From VRUE01 sp963788975 (GTDB lineage Bacteria; Actinomycetota; Thermoleophilia; Solirubrobacterales; 70-9), in the NCBI GenBank assembly GCA_963788975.1, contig CAWBIJ010000001.1, forward strand, positions 1 through 64,000: 64,000 nt of DNA, read 5' to 3'. This document shows positions 53,240-63,177 of this stretch, in pieces (the stretch's first letter is position 1; each line of letters opens with the position of its first letter). The translations under genes and the position numbers were made by a program. The notes under the pieces were generated by a model. It was not told the origin of the DNA and did no database searches. It was given only the letters and a program-made list of their open reading frames with translations.

Positions 53240-53293
53240 CTCTTGTCACGAAACGGAGTTGTATTTGACAAGAGAAACTGCAACGTTTATCCT
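53240..53293 (+). promoter_or_regulatory. promoter with inverted-repeat operator, collagen-like gene 1
   Basis: TTGACA at 53265-53270, 17-base spacer, TATCCT at 53288-53293. An inverted repeat CTCTTGTCA (53240-53248) / TGACAAGAG (53266-53274) overlaps the -35. The same arrangement precedes the paralog at 63590. Confidence 0.65.
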
Positions 53294-53453
53294 GCGGCCA
53301 TCGCATAGAAACATGAATTGTCCATTGAGACACATCTCGTTTTCTAGGCGATACAGGGAAAGTCTCAACAGGGACAGAGCAAAAGCGAGCCTCCCAGGGA
53401 GGCCTGCGCAGGGAAGCGGCCGGCAGGGGGCTCACGGGACAAGGGAGATTTCG

Positions 53454-54317
53454 ATGTTCTCGACGCTACGCACGCGGTTCGGGATCCCGGGAGTTATCTC
53501 GGTGATCGCGCTGGTATTCGCAATGCTGGGCGGTGCCTACGCCGCATCGAACTCCGGCGAGGGCAAGGGCGCCACCGCCTCGGCGAAGAAATCGGCCAAA
53601 GGCCCCAGGGGCCCCAGGGGCCCGAAAGGCGCGACCGGGGCGGCGGGCCCAGCTGGCCCTGCCGGACCTGCCGGCGCAAAGGGGGATACCGGCGCGCCCG
53701 GAGCGAACGGGGCCGCCGGCGAGAAAGGCGAGAAAGGCGCAGCGGGGACCAACGGGGTCAGCGTAACCAGCGTCCCCGAGGCTCCCGGCCCCAACTGCAC
53801 CAACGGCGGCGCGAAATTCACCTCTTCAAGCGGCAATAGCTGGGCCTGCAACGGTGCCCCTGGCTCCGAGGGCCCCAAAGGTGATCCCTGGACCCTGGGA
53901 GGAACCCTTCCAGAGAACGCGACCGAGACGGGTGCCTGGAACCTCAGCGCTGCCCCAGATGAGGAGTGGGACCTGAACGAACTCGGCTTTGCATTTGTCG
54001 TATCGGAGTCGATCTCCTTCTCCGTTCCGCTGGACTCCGGTGCCACTCCTCACTACGTCAAAGCAGGCGACCCGGTGCCCGCCGAGTGCGAGAACACCGC
54101 ACACGCCGGCACGGCAAGCGTCGGCAACCCGGAGGCCGACTCCGGTCACCTCTGCGTGTACGAAGTAGCCGGTGGGTCCAACAACCTGAACCTCTTCACT
54201 CTTACCTCTCCTGCCGAATTCGGTTCCACGACGGGAGTTTCGGGAGCGTTGCTGGTGTTCGAGATTACGGACGCCAAACCGGCGTTCACCTTCGGCACCT
54301 GGGCCGTAACCGGTTAG
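53454..54317 (+). CDS. secreted collagen-like repeat protein, copy 1
   Basis: 287 residues from ATG 53454, with AAGGGAG upstream. An N-terminal segment MFSTLRTRFGIPGVISVIAL with a signal/anchor helix (VFAMLGGAYA) is typical of Thermoleophilia. Then come Gly-X-Y repeats (about residues 43-100: GPRGPRGPKGATGAAGPAGP) and a C-terminal globular domain with three or more Cys (PNCTNGGAKFTSSSGNSWAC, ECENTAHAGTASVGNPEADS, GHLCVYEVAGG), probably trimer-forming or adhesive. The repeats resemble phage-tail and BclA-type collagens. A long 5' leader of about 150 bases precedes it. Confidence 0.85.
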   Translation: MFSTLRTRFGIPGVISVIALVFAMLGGAYAASNSGEGKGATASAKKSAKGPRGPRGPKGATGAAGPAGPAGPAGAKGDTGAPGANGAAGEKGEKGAAGTNGVSVTSVPEAPGPNCTNGGAKFTSSSGNSWACNGAPGSEGPKGDPWTLGGTLPENATETGAWNLSAAPDEEWDLNELGFAFVVSESISFSVPLDSGATPHYVKAGDPVPAECENTAHAGTASVGNPEADSGHLCVYEVAGGSNNLNLFTLTSPAEFGSTTGVSGALLVFEITDAKPAFTFGTWAVTG

Positions 54318-54340
54318 TCGTTCTCCGACCAGCTCATGCG

Positions 54341-54373
54341 ACTGCCCGGACGGTTTCGTGCCGTCCGGGCAGT
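54341..54373 (+). terminator. strong hairpin after the collagen-like gene
   Basis: Perfect 13-bp stem ACTGCCCGGACGG/CCGTCCGGGCAGT with a 7-base loop, 24 bases after the stop codon. No T tract follows, which is common for terminators in high-GC actinobacteria. Confidence 0.6.
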
Positions 54374-54435
54374 CGCCAGGCTTCCATCGAGACGACACCA
54401 CACCAACGCAGATCCGAGGACTGGATAGAGCTCAA

Positions 54436-57400
54436 GTGACACATTGCGCAAAAGCTCAGATCACAGTACTGCTAGCTGCTCTCACTGGGCTACTTCTCTT
54501 CAGTGCCTCCGCATCCGCCTCCAAGGAGGTCGTGGCATTTTTTCCAAGTGACAACGGCGACATCGCCGTCAACTCCTCCGGAGCAGGGCCAGCCGACCAG
54601 GGCGACCTGTATGTCGTGGGCCAGAACCGCATCCAGCGCTTTGCCGCTGAGGACAACGGCACCCCGGCAGACCCCTACGACGACACCTACTCCTTCGTCG
54701 CCGCCTGGGGCGCCGATGTCGACTCCACTCCATCGGGCGGCAGCGACTATGAGATCTGCACCGTCGAATCCGAGTGCAAGCCCGGGGTCGCCGCCGGTGG
54801 CAACGGCACCTCGGCGGGCAACGGCGCGCTCAACAACCCCGAAGGCATCGCCGTCGACGAGGACACCGGCAACGTCTACGTCACCGACCAGAAGAACAAC
54901 CGCATCAACGTTTACAGCGGCGATGGCGCTTTCCTTCGCTCCTTTGGCTGGGACGTCGTCGAGTCGGGCTCAGGTGACACCGGGACTAGCCATGAGGTCT
55001 GTATCGCCGCCAACGGAGATGTGTGCCAGGCGGGAGCTGCCGGCTCCGGAGTTGGTCAGATCGGCGGCGATCACGACGGCGGTCAGGGCCGAGGGATCGC
55101 CGTGAGCGCCTCCGATGGCAGTCCCGCGACGGGCACGGTCTTCCTCGCCGATCGCGTCAACGGCCGCGTCAACACCTACGCCCTCCAGGGAAGCACACCA
55201 TCGAGCTTCGGCTCCACGGTCGAGTTTTCCAGCTCCTCCCCGGGGTGGGTTGCAGTGGATTCTCGCGGGATCGTCTATGCCTCCGATTCCAAAAACGGGC
55301 ATGAGATCGAGCGCTATGACACGCAGAACGCCAACGGTGGCGGCGTCGGTTTCCTTGCTCCAATCTCAGCGCCTCCGCTGCTGAGCCCCCCGGTCAACGG
55401 AACCACCGGGCTCGAGGTAGACCCCGATTCTGACGGCGCGGGCCTGGAAGAGGACGTCCTCTACGTACTGCGCAATTATTCGGACGGTGGTATGACTTCC
55501 TCGGCGGTCCAGCAATTCGGCCCCCTCAACGACCCCGGCCTCATGCTTGCCCCCACGAGCTCTGATGACCTCCATGGCTCGGTGGTGCAGTTCACCTTCA
55601 CCGGCGGCTTCGGACTCGACTCCTCGAGCGGCCGTCCCCTTGTTGCAACTCCGAGCTCCCAAGCTCCTAAATTCGGCGCCAAACAGGCCGGCACCTACAT
55701 GCTTGACACAGCAGGCGGCACTCCCTCCGCATCGCTCGATTCGGTCTCGAACGTCACCGCTACCAGTGCCACGGTCGACGGCAGCGTCAACCCGAACGGG
55801 GGCCCTCCGGTCAGCTACCAGCTCGAGTACTCGCTGAACGGCTCCGACTGGATAGTCGATCCGGGCACCAAAGTGGTTCTCGGCATCCAAACCACCCCCC
55901 AGCCGGTCAGCGCCGTCCTCGACCCGCCCGGTACCGGCCTCCTGCCCGGCACCGAATACCACGTCCGCATCTCAGCGGCAAAGGCGTTCAACCCGCCGGT
56001 GGTGAGCAGCGCCACGACCTTCACCACCCTGTCATCTTCCCCCCAGGTCGAGACGACGGGAGCACCGGTCCGTGCAGCCACCACCGCTCAGCTCACCGGT
56101 CGCGTCAACCCGCGCGGCTCCGCGACCACCTATCGGTTCGAGTACGGCACGCAGGGACCCTGCGATGCCAATCCATGCATCTCCACGACCGATCGTTCAG
56201 CTGGCTCCGGCCAGCTGATCCGCCTCGTGTCCGAGGAAATCACGGGTCTGCAGTCCGACACCACCTACCACTATCGCTTGGTTGCCGACAACGGCAATCC
56301 CGGCTCTCCGGTCGCAGGAGAGAGCACGACAGTGACCACCCGCGGCTCTGACGCGCCGCTGTCCCATGGCACCTATCCCGGCCCGCCTGGATCGGACCGT
56401 GCCTACGAGCAGGTCTCCGCCCGGGACACCAGCGGCAATCCGGTCCACGTCGGGTTCGCCTTCTCCGACGATGGCAACCGCGCTGCCTACAGCGTCCTTG
56501 GCGGCACCCCGGACTCCAATCTTGGTGGCCCTGGCAACATGTTCTTCGCCCAACGTCCGATCGGGGACCATCCGGCCGGCGCTTGGCGGGCCAGCTCGAT
56601 CAATCCGCCGCGCAGCGAGTTTTCCTCCAGTTTCTGGTCCTCGAGGACCGCCAGCGACGACCTCTCGACCTTCGCGGTTCAGAACAATCTGGATGGGCCT
56701 GACGCGCCGCTCTTCCAGCTCACGGCCGCGGGAACGTCCACCACGCTCCATCGCGCGGACGCCGCGAGCGTGGGCCACGATACGCCCGCAGAGGCGCAGG
56801 CCTTCGCGATGTCAAACGACGGCTCCAGGGTGGTTTGGTACCTGAACGGATCGCACGACCCCGCGCATCCCGCTCCCCCGAAAATCCAGCTCTATGACGT
56901 CAGCTCCGGCACGCCCGAGCTGATCAGCCTTCTGCCCGACGGCAGTGTGCCTCCCTGCGGAGTTAACACTCCCGTACAGCAGGGCCCCCCGCTTCGCGCC
57001 ACTCGGTGGCTCTCCGCCGATGGCTCGCTCGCCTTCTTCGAGAGCAGCTGCGCCGGGGGGCTCCACGTTCGCGACCTCGAAGCCGACGAGACCAAACGGA
57101 TCGGCGGCGACCTGATCAAGGCGACCGCCGATGCCGCCTTCTACCTGGAGGACGGCAACGTGCACCGTTACGACCTCGGCGACGAAACGAGCCAGTGCGT
57201 CACCTGCGTAGTCCCGGCCCTCGACGCCGACGTCTTCGTCCCCAGCGGCGGAGGTGGGGCGACGACTACGAGCATCGCCGTGGCAGAAGACGGCTCGCGC
57301 GTGTACTTCAAGTCCCCCAACGTGCTCATGCCCGGCACCGCTCCCGACGCCATCTACAGGATTGACGTCGACAGCGGCGAGCTCGCCTTTGTCGCCAACA

Positions 57401-58158
57401 TCGGCGCATCCAACGTCGGTGACGACGGCGCTCAGTTCGCCCAGGCGATCGCTCCGGACGGCTCAACCATCGTCTTCCGCTCGTCCGATCCTTGGCTGAA
57501 CCCGCTCGGGGGCTCCGACAACGGCGCCAGCTTCCAGTACTACCGCTACGACGATCGGGACCGCTCCATCACCTGCATCTCCTGCCCCCCCGACGGGAGC
57601 GCCCCTTCGGCCCAGGTGTCCTCCTCATTGGTCTTTCCCGTGCAGACTGGACCGAACACGACCGCACTGGCGGCCGACGGGACGGTCGTCGCCTTCGCCA
57701 CCCCGACGCCGCTCGTCAGCGCAGATCAAAACACCCCCGAGCCCGGCGTGGACCCGAGGGCCGGCACCGATCTCTACGAGTGGCGCGACGGGCGCCTTCT
57801 CCTGGTCACCGACGGACTGACCGAGTGGCCGGTTGGTGCAGTGCCGCAGCTTCAGGGCATCAGCCCTTCCGGGCGCGATCTCTTCTTCACCGCTTCAACA
57901 CAGCTCACGGCCGACGCCCTCGACGGCTTCACTCGCCTCTACGACGCCCGCATCGGCGGCGGCATTGACTTCCCCGATCCACCGCCCCCCTGCGCGCTCG
58001 AGGTCTGCCAAGGCACGCCGCAGGGAGCGCCCAAAGATGCCTCGCCCGCTACCTCCGACGTCTCGGGGCCTGGCAATCGCGCCGAGCCGTTGCCTGCGCG
58101 CCGGAAGTGCCGCAGAGGTCAGCGACGGGTTCGTCGGGGGGGAGGGTCCGCTGCGTGA
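54436..58158 (+). CDS. large secreted NHL-repeat / fibronectin-like / propeller protein
   Basis: About 1240 residues from GTG 54436. Signal peptide (KAQITVLLAALTGLLLFSAS), NHL-type beta-propeller (about 60-330: NPEGIAVDEDTGNVYVTDQK, GWVAVDSRGIVYASDSKNGH), two fibronectin-III-like modules (about 430-640: ATSATVDGSVNPNGGPPVSY, TTAQLTGRVNPRGSATTYRF) and a C-terminal WD40/TolB-like propeller (about 660-1190: AFSDDGNRAAYSVLGG). The frame ends in RKCRRGQRRVRRGGGSAA. Removing one G from the run near 58139 would give the family-like basic tail RVRCVKRPRN and a stop overlapping the next ATG. Likely cell-surface; function unknown. Confidence 0.8.
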   Translation: MTHCAKAQITVLLAALTGLLLFSASASASKEVVAFFPSDNGDIAVNSSGAGPADQGDLYVVGQNRIQRFAAEDNGTPADPYDDTYSFVAAWGADVDSTPSGGSDYEICTVESECKPGVAAGGNGTSAGNGALNNPEGIAVDEDTGNVYVTDQKNNRINVYSGDGAFLRSFGWDVVESGSGDTGTSHEVCIAANGDVCQAGAAGSGVGQIGGDHDGGQGRGIAVSASDGSPATGTVFLADRVNGRVNTYALQGSTPSSFGSTVEFSSSSPGWVAVDSRGIVYASDSKNGHEIERYDTQNANGGGVGFLAPISAPPLLSPPVNGTTGLEVDPDSDGAGLEEDVLYVLRNYSDGGMTSSAVQQFGPLNDPGLMLAPTSSDDLHGSVVQFTFTGGFGLDSSSGRPLVATPSSQAPKFGAKQAGTYMLDTAGGTPSASLDSVSNVTATSATVDGSVNPNGGPPVSYQLEYSLNGSDWIVDPGTKVVLGIQTTPQPVSAVLDPPGTGLLPGTEYHVRISAAKAFNPPVVSSATTFTTLSSSPQVETTGAPVRAATTAQLTGRVNPRGSATTYRFEYGTQGPCDANPCISTTDRSAGSGQLIRLVSEEITGLQSDTTYHYRLVADNGNPGSPVAGESTTVTTRGSDAPLSHGTYPGPPGSDRAYEQVSARDTSGNPVHVGFAFSDDGNRAAYSVLGGTPDSNLGGPGNMFFAQRPIGDHPAGAWRASSINPPRSEFSSSFWSSRTASDDLSTFAVQNNLDGPDAPLFQLTAAGTSTTLHRADAASVGHDTPAEAQAFAMSNDGSRVVWYLNGSHDPAHPAPPKIQLYDVSSGTPELISLLPDGSVPPCGVNTPVQQGPPLRATRWLSADGSLAFFESSCAGGLHVRDLEADETKRIGGDLIKATADAAFYLEDGNVHRYDLGDETSQCVTCVVPALDADVFVPSGGGGATTTSIAVAEDGSRVYFKSPNVLMPGTAPDAIYRIDVDSGELAFVANIGASNVGDDGAQFAQAIAPDGSTIVFRSSDPWLNPLGGSDNGASFQYYRYDDRDRSITCISCPPDGSAPSAQVSSSLVFPVQTGPNTTALAADGTVVAFATPTPLVSADQNTPEPGVDPRAGTDLYEWRDGRLLLVTDGLTEWPVGAVPQLQGISPSGRDLFFTASTQLTADALDGFTRLYDARIGGGIDFPDPPPPCALEVCQGTPQGAPKDASPATSDVSGPGNRAEPLPARRKCRRGQRRVRRGGGSAA

Positions 58159-58210
58159 AGAGACCCCGCAACCAAGAGCGCCGAGGCGGCTCGAACCGGA
58201 GGACCCAACG

Positions 58211-61200
58211 ATGAGACGACACCGATCCTTTCTGATCGTGGCCGTTGCCGGCCTCACGGTGTTTCTCATGGCTCCTCCGGCTTTTGCTACGCCGGTCTTC
58301 AATCTCGACATTCACCATCACGAGACGAATTTCATTCCCGGCAGCGACCTGGACCTGAGCGCAACCACGGTGAACGAGGGTGCTCCGCCCTCCAGCGACG
58401 AGGTGCAGCAGGTAACCGTCAAGGCGGGGGGTGGGGAGTTTCAACTTACGTTCGGCGGCCAGACGACGGAAGGAATGAACGCGAAGTCCTCTGCCGCCAC
58501 GGTCCAGGCTGCGCTCAATGGGCTCAGCTCGATAGGTGGAGCCGGCGGCTCGGTAACCGTCAGCGGAGGCCCGGGCGATATCATCGATCCTACCCCGTAC
58601 CTGATCACCTTCGGCGGCGCGCTCGGTGGCACCGACGTTACCCAAATCGCTGCCGCCGCTGTTTCTGGTCGCCCCCTCGGTGGGTTGCCCGAGTACTGGT
58701 TCGATGTCACGAACGTCGGCGACACCGCGACCTCCGGGACGATCACCCTGACGATCAATCTTCCCGGAGGGATCACCCGCGACTCGGTGCGCGTGGATGC
58801 CGTGACCAGGCTCCACTGGAGCTGCCCGGGATCGCCGGGCGCCACGATCATCACCTGCACCACCAGCGATTCCCTGCCTCGCCACACCAGTGATCGAGGT
58901 CTGATGCTTGCTGTCGACGTACATCCGGGGATCGAACCGGGAAGCGTCCGCTTCTCCTCAGCAAGCGTCTCCGGCGGCGGCGCCGCAACGGCAAGCGCGA
59001 TCGAGCCGACCGCCATCGATTCCGAGCCCGCCGGTTTCGGCATCGTCGAGGAGAGCTTCCTGCCCGATTTCCTAGCCGCCGATGGGTTGACGCCCGAGCG
59101 CGAAGCCGGCGCTCACCCGGATCTGCTGAAGGTTCCCTTCGACTTCAACACAGTCGCCACGCCTCTTCTCTCCGGAGGAGGCGGCCCTCCCGATCCATTC
59201 CGGAAGGCCCCCGAACAGAACGTCCGCCACCTCGACGTCGACCTGCCTCCCGGCTTCCTCGGCGACCCGACCGCGGTGGGGGAGTGCACCGCTGTGTTGT
59301 TCACGGTGAACGAGTGCCCGGTATCGAGTCAGGTGGGCAGGATAGATCTGGATATCACCCCGATCATCACCGAAAACGGGGGTGGCCTACGGGTAACCAC
59401 CGGAGTGTTCAACCTCTCGCATCCTCGAGGCGCCGTCAGCGACCTCGGCTTCGTCTTCTCCGGCAATCCGGTCCACATCAAAGCGTCCCTCGACCCGGCC
59501 AACGCCTATGCGATCACCACCAAGGTCACCGACATCAACGAGACACTGCCAGCCTTCAATCAACGGCTGACGCTCTGGGGGGTGCCCGCCGATCACAGCC
59601 ATGACTCCGAGCGCTGTCCCCAATTCTCGAATGCCGGCGGACCCCTCGTCGGAAGAGTGGGGGGAGACACGAGCTCGGAGTGCGCGACCGACCTTGAGCG
59701 GAAGGCCTTCCTGACCCTCCCCTCGCGGTGCGACGTCGACCATGCGATGCGTCTGCATCACTACGACTCCTGGCTGAGCCCGGGTGAGTTCGGTCCGGAC
59801 ATCACCCACACGCTGTCCGGCCAGAGCACCGATTGCGACAGGCCGCGCTTCGAACCGCAGGTCCAGGCCCTGCCGACGGGTGGCCAGGCTTCCACTCCGA
59901 CGGGTTTCGACGTCAAGATCAAAGTGCCTCAGAATGAGAACCCGAACGCGCTGGCGACGCCACCGATCAAGCGCGCTGTAGTCACCCTGCCGGAGGGGAT
60001 GAGCTTCTCTCCTTCCTTCGCCGACGGCCTGCAGAGCTGCACTCCGGCTCAGATCGGGCTCTTCACCAACGACCCGGTTAAATGCCCCGACGCTTCGCGG
60101 ATAGGCGAGGTCGAAGCCTCGACGCCTCTGCTTCCCAAAGCGACGCGCGGATCGATGTACCTGGCTGCCCAGGGCGACAATCCGTTCCACTCCACCTTCG
60201 CTCTCTACATGGCGCTCGAGGACACCGAAGAACGCGGCGCCTTGGTCAAGATCCCGGGACGAATAGACGTCGATCCGGTGACCGGACAGATCACGACCGT
60301 CTTCGACGATCTACCCCAGTTTCCGGTCGATGAATTCGCGCTCAAGTTCAGAAGCGGGCCGCGGGCGCCCTTGATCAGCCCACCGATCTGCGGCGAGCAT
60401 GAGATCGGCGTGCGCATCGCCTCCTACGCGAGGCCTGCCGAGCCCGTCGACGTATCGAATGCCTACGAGGTCACCGAAGGCCCTGGCGGGACACCTTGTC
60501 CCACCGGCTCCGCATCGCGCCCGTTTACGCCAGAGTTCAGCGCGGGCACGCTCAGCTCCGTAGCCGGGCGTTACGCAACCTTCCTCTTCGGCCTTAGTCG
60601 GGACGATGCCGAACAGGAGCTCTCCAGGGTGACCACGGTGTTGCCCCCCGGCCTGGTGGCGAAGATAGCCGGCATCCCGTTCTGCTCGGACGTGTCCCTG
60701 GCCTCGATCTCCGAAGCAGAGGGTGCGGGTTGGGGTGAGCTCAGCAACCCAGCCTGTCCGCAGGCTTCGCAGGTCGGCACCATCTCGGCCGGCCTTGGGG
60801 CCGGTCCCGGGCCCAACTACTTCGGTGGGAAGGTCTATCTCGCCGGCCCCTACAAAGGCGCTCCACTATCGCTGGCGATCGTCACTCCCGGCCTCGCCGG
60901 TCCCTTCGACCTTGGCAACGTGGTGGTCAGGGCGGCGATCCAGGTCGATTCCGAGAACGCTCAAGTGCGGGCGGTATCCGATCGCATCCCCACGATCCTG
61001 CACGGGGTGATCCTGCGCGTCAGGGACGTCCGACTCCGAGTCGATAGGCCGCAGACCACGATCAACCCGACCAGCTGTGACCCGATGAGCGTGCTGGGGG
61101 AGATCTCAGGCGCGGGGGGCAGCCTGGTATCGACGGTTGACGACTCTCTCTTCAGTGCAGCCTCGCCCTTCAAGGTGGGCAGCTGCTCCGACCTTTCCTT

Positions 61201-61816
61201 TGCCCCCAAGCTCTCCTTCCGCCTCTTCGGCGGCACCAAGCGAGGAGCCCATCCAAAACTGCGCGCGGTGGTTCGCATGCCTGAAGGAGGTGCCAACATC
61301 GCCCGCGCCTCGGTCGCTCTTCCAAGGTCCGAGTTCCTCGACCAGAGCCACATCGGCACTGTCTGCACTCGCGTCCAGTTCGCGGCAAAGAGCTGCCCCG
61401 CCGACTCCATCTATGGCTTCGTGAAAGCGAAGACCCCGCTGCTGGACGAAACGCTTTCGGGCCCGATCTACCTCAGGTCATCGGACAATCCGCTGCCGGA
61501 CCTCGTAGCTGCCTTCAGAGGAGGACGCATAGACATCGACCTCGTCGGCCGCATCGACTCGGTCAACCAAGGGATCCGCAACACCTTCGACATCGTCCCG
61601 GACGCCCCCGTGAGCTGGGCCGTGTTCACCTTCCGCGGAGGGAAAAAGGGCCTTCTGGTTAACAGCCGCGACCTCTGCAAGAAGACCTACCGGGCAACGG
61701 CCAGGTTCACCGCTCACAGCGGCAGGAGACTGACGCTGCGACCGGTGATGCGGAACAGCTGCACGTCCCAAGAGAAAGGCAAGCGGAACAAACGTCCGAG
61801 GGCCGCCCGCCGCTGA
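58211..61816 (+). CDS. large secreted Solirubrobacterales repeat protein
   Basis: 1201 residues from ATG 58211 (MRRHRSFLIVAVAGLTVFLM, cleavage near AFA-TP). Built of repeated modules of about 150-200 residues. Each carries a sentence-like pattern CPDASRIGEVEASTPLLP, then GSMYLAAQGDNPF, LVKIPGRIDVDPVTGQITTV and FDDLPQFPVDEFALKFRSG. Later copies are more diverged (CPADSIYGFVKAKTPLLDET, GPIYLRSSDNPLPDLVAAFR). Such proteins are abundant in Solirubrobacter and relatives; probably cell-envelope or adhesion. Basic C-terminus. Translationally coupled to the preceding gene if the indel there is real. Confidence 0.8.
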   Translation: MRRHRSFLIVAVAGLTVFLMAPPAFATPVFNLDIHHHETNFIPGSDLDLSATTVNEGAPPSSDEVQQVTVKAGGGEFQLTFGGQTTEGMNAKSSAATVQAALNGLSSIGGAGGSVTVSGGPGDIIDPTPYLITFGGALGGTDVTQIAAAAVSGRPLGGLPEYWFDVTNVGDTATSGTITLTINLPGGITRDSVRVDAVTRLHWSCPGSPGATIITCTTSDSLPRHTSDRGLMLAVDVHPGIEPGSVRFSSASVSGGGAATASAIEPTAIDSEPAGFGIVEESFLPDFLAADGLTPEREAGAHPDLLKVPFDFNTVATPLLSGGGGPPDPFRKAPEQNVRHLDVDLPPGFLGDPTAVGECTAVLFTVNECPVSSQVGRIDLDITPIITENGGGLRVTTGVFNLSHPRGAVSDLGFVFSGNPVHIKASLDPANAYAITTKVTDINETLPAFNQRLTLWGVPADHSHDSERCPQFSNAGGPLVGRVGGDTSSECATDLERKAFLTLPSRCDVDHAMRLHHYDSWLSPGEFGPDITHTLSGQSTDCDRPRFEPQVQALPTGGQASTPTGFDVKIKVPQNENPNALATPPIKRAVVTLPEGMSFSPSFADGLQSCTPAQIGLFTNDPVKCPDASRIGEVEASTPLLPKATRGSMYLAAQGDNPFHSTFALYMALEDTEERGALVKIPGRIDVDPVTGQITTVFDDLPQFPVDEFALKFRSGPRAPLISPPICGEHEIGVRIASYARPAEPVDVSNAYEVTEGPGGTPCPTGSASRPFTPEFSAGTLSSVAGRYATFLFGLSRDDAEQELSRVTTVLPPGLVAKIAGIPFCSDVSLASISEAEGAGWGELSNPACPQASQVGTISAGLGAGPGPNYFGGKVYLAGPYKGAPLSLAIVTPGLAGPFDLGNVVVRAAIQVDSENAQVRAVSDRIPTILHGVILRVRDVRLRVDRPQTTINPTSCDPMSVLGEISGAGGSLVSTVDDSLFSAASPFKVGSCSDLSFAPKLSFRLFGGTKRGAHPKLRAVVRMPEGGANIARASVALPRSEFLDQSHIGTVCTRVQFAAKSCPADSIYGFVKAKTPLLDETLSGPIYLRSSDNPLPDLVAAFRGGRIDIDLVGRIDSVNQGIRNTFDIVPDAPVSWAVFTFRGGKKGLLVNSRDLCKKTYRATARFTAHSGRRLTLRPVMRNSCTSQEKGKRNKRPRAARR

Positions 61817-61904
61817 ACTCCCGAACTTGGAAGCAACCACCCATGGCAAACCAGTCAAACAGTCAGCCCAGGTGACAAGGTCGCCTGGCCAAGGGAGGTA
61901 GAAG

Positions 61905-63089
61905 TTGAAACGCATTAGAGGAGTGGGCCTTGTCGCCGTCACGGCGCTGGCCCTGATCGCGACCACAGGCGTTGCCTCGGCTGCGCCGTCCACGCTCGGG
62001 ACCACCGGGAAATATCCAGCCACGCTCGCAGGAGCAGGCACCGAATCCTTCTCGCACCAGATTCAGACGCAATTCCTCGGGACGCTGAAATGCAATGCCC
62101 CGGCGCTGACCGCGACGCTGGGCGCAGCCTCAACGTCGCTGCTCGTGAGCCCGAGCAATGCCTCCTGCGGCATCGCGACTTGGAAAATGAACGAATGCAA
62201 ACTCACTTATCACTTTGGGCCAGAACTCCCGAACGGCAACTTCATCGGCACCTTTGACATCGGCCCGCCCGGTTGTGCTCCGATGGAAATCATAGTTACC
62301 GGATGTACGACCAAAATCGGGGCCCAGAAAGATCTCGCCGCCCTTTATCGAAACGTCGGGTCGGGAGCTTCGGCGGCCATCGAAGCGGAAGCTAACGCGG
62401 CCTCCAACCTCCGCTATTCACAGAGCGGCGCTTGCGGCAAAACCGGCGAATTCACTACCGGTGGGTGGCAGGGAGCCTGGCTCATCCAAAATACGGGCGG
62501 TGATCTGACCCTGGAGGACAACAACTCGGGATTCGTCGCGGAAGACTACCCAGCGACCATCACGGGAGGACAGAAAGCCGAAGACAAGCACACGTTCAAC
62601 TTCGACGTCGCCCAGTTCCAGTGCGGTACGGCCACGTTTGCTGGAGGGGAATGGTTGGAAAACCAGTCTGCCGTGACTATGACCCCCACCTACTCAGAAT
62701 GCACGCATAACGGGACAAAAGGCAGCACAGTTGAAACCAATGGCTGCGCCTTTGTCACCGGTCTATCCACGGTTGACATCACTTGCCCAGGAGGCAAATT
62801 CATTAAAATCACCAACCTCTTTGGGAGCATCTGCGAAAGACGGGTGTACGCCCAGACAGGCTTGAAAGGCATACAGCAAAGCCCCTTCACGACTGGCGGT
62901 GGGGTATTCGGGATCGCGTTCGACTGGGATGGCGTCACCGGCGTCGCCTACGAAAAAATCGACACGTTTGGTTGCCCCTGGACAGTGAGCGTGGAAAAAC
63001 GCACCGACGGGTCGTTCGGAGGCACGACCACGCTGGAAGGCACGTCTGCCGGTCAGCCAACCGGCATCTGGTACAGCCCCCCCTCCTGA
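61905..63089 (+). CDS. secreted cysteine-rich protein with internal duplication
   Basis: 394 residues from a TTG start at 61905, chosen because GGGAGGTAGAAG precedes it and a signal peptide follows (MKRIRGVGLVAVTALALIAT, cleavage near ASA-AP). Two related Cys-containing halves: residues about 60-170 (LKCNAPALTATL, NASCGIATWKMNECKLTYHF) and about 240-380 (FQCGTATFAGGEW, TMTPTYSECTHNG, GCAFVTGLSTVDITCPGG). Disulfide-stabilised beta-rich surface protein is the best guess. No known family named. A strong terminator follows. Confidence 0.75.
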   Translation: MKRIRGVGLVAVTALALIATTGVASAAPSTLGTTGKYPATLAGAGTESFSHQIQTQFLGTLKCNAPALTATLGAASTSLLVSPSNASCGIATWKMNECKLTYHFGPELPNGNFIGTFDIGPPGCAPMEIIVTGCTTKIGAQKDLAALYRNVGSGASAAIEAEANAASNLRYSQSGACGKTGEFTTGGWQGAWLIQNTGGDLTLEDNNSGFVAEDYPATITGGQKAEDKHTFNFDVAQFQCGTATFAGGEWLENQSAVTMTPTYSECTHNGTKGSTVETNGCAFVTGLSTVDITCPGGKFIKITNLFGSICERRVYAQTGLKGIQQSPFTTGGGVFGIAFDWDGVTGVAYEKIDTFGCPWTVSVEKRTDGSFGGTTTLEGTSAGQPTGIWYSPPS

Positions 63090-63144
63090 TTCGAGCAGGG
63101 GTTCGACCCGTCTGACCGCGGTCGGCCAGAGGGGATCCGAGGAC

Positions 63145-63177
63145 AGCGGGGCCGCGAGGGATCGCGGCCCCGCTTCC
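63145..63177 (+). terminator. Rho-independent-type terminator
   Basis: 13-bp stem AGCGGGGCCGCGA/TCGCGGCCCCGCT with a 4-base loop, then TCCTT. Ends the gene at 61905. Confidence 0.75.

Noticed and set aside
53590..53750. Short repeats in the collagen-like gene considered as a CRISPR array
   Set aside because: They are codons of Gly-X-Y repeats in an open frame, without constant repeats and unique spacers.
57833..58210. In-frame N-terminal extension of the 1201-residue secreted protein
   Set aside because: It lies in the wrong frame of the preceding gene; the signal peptide begins at ATG 58211.
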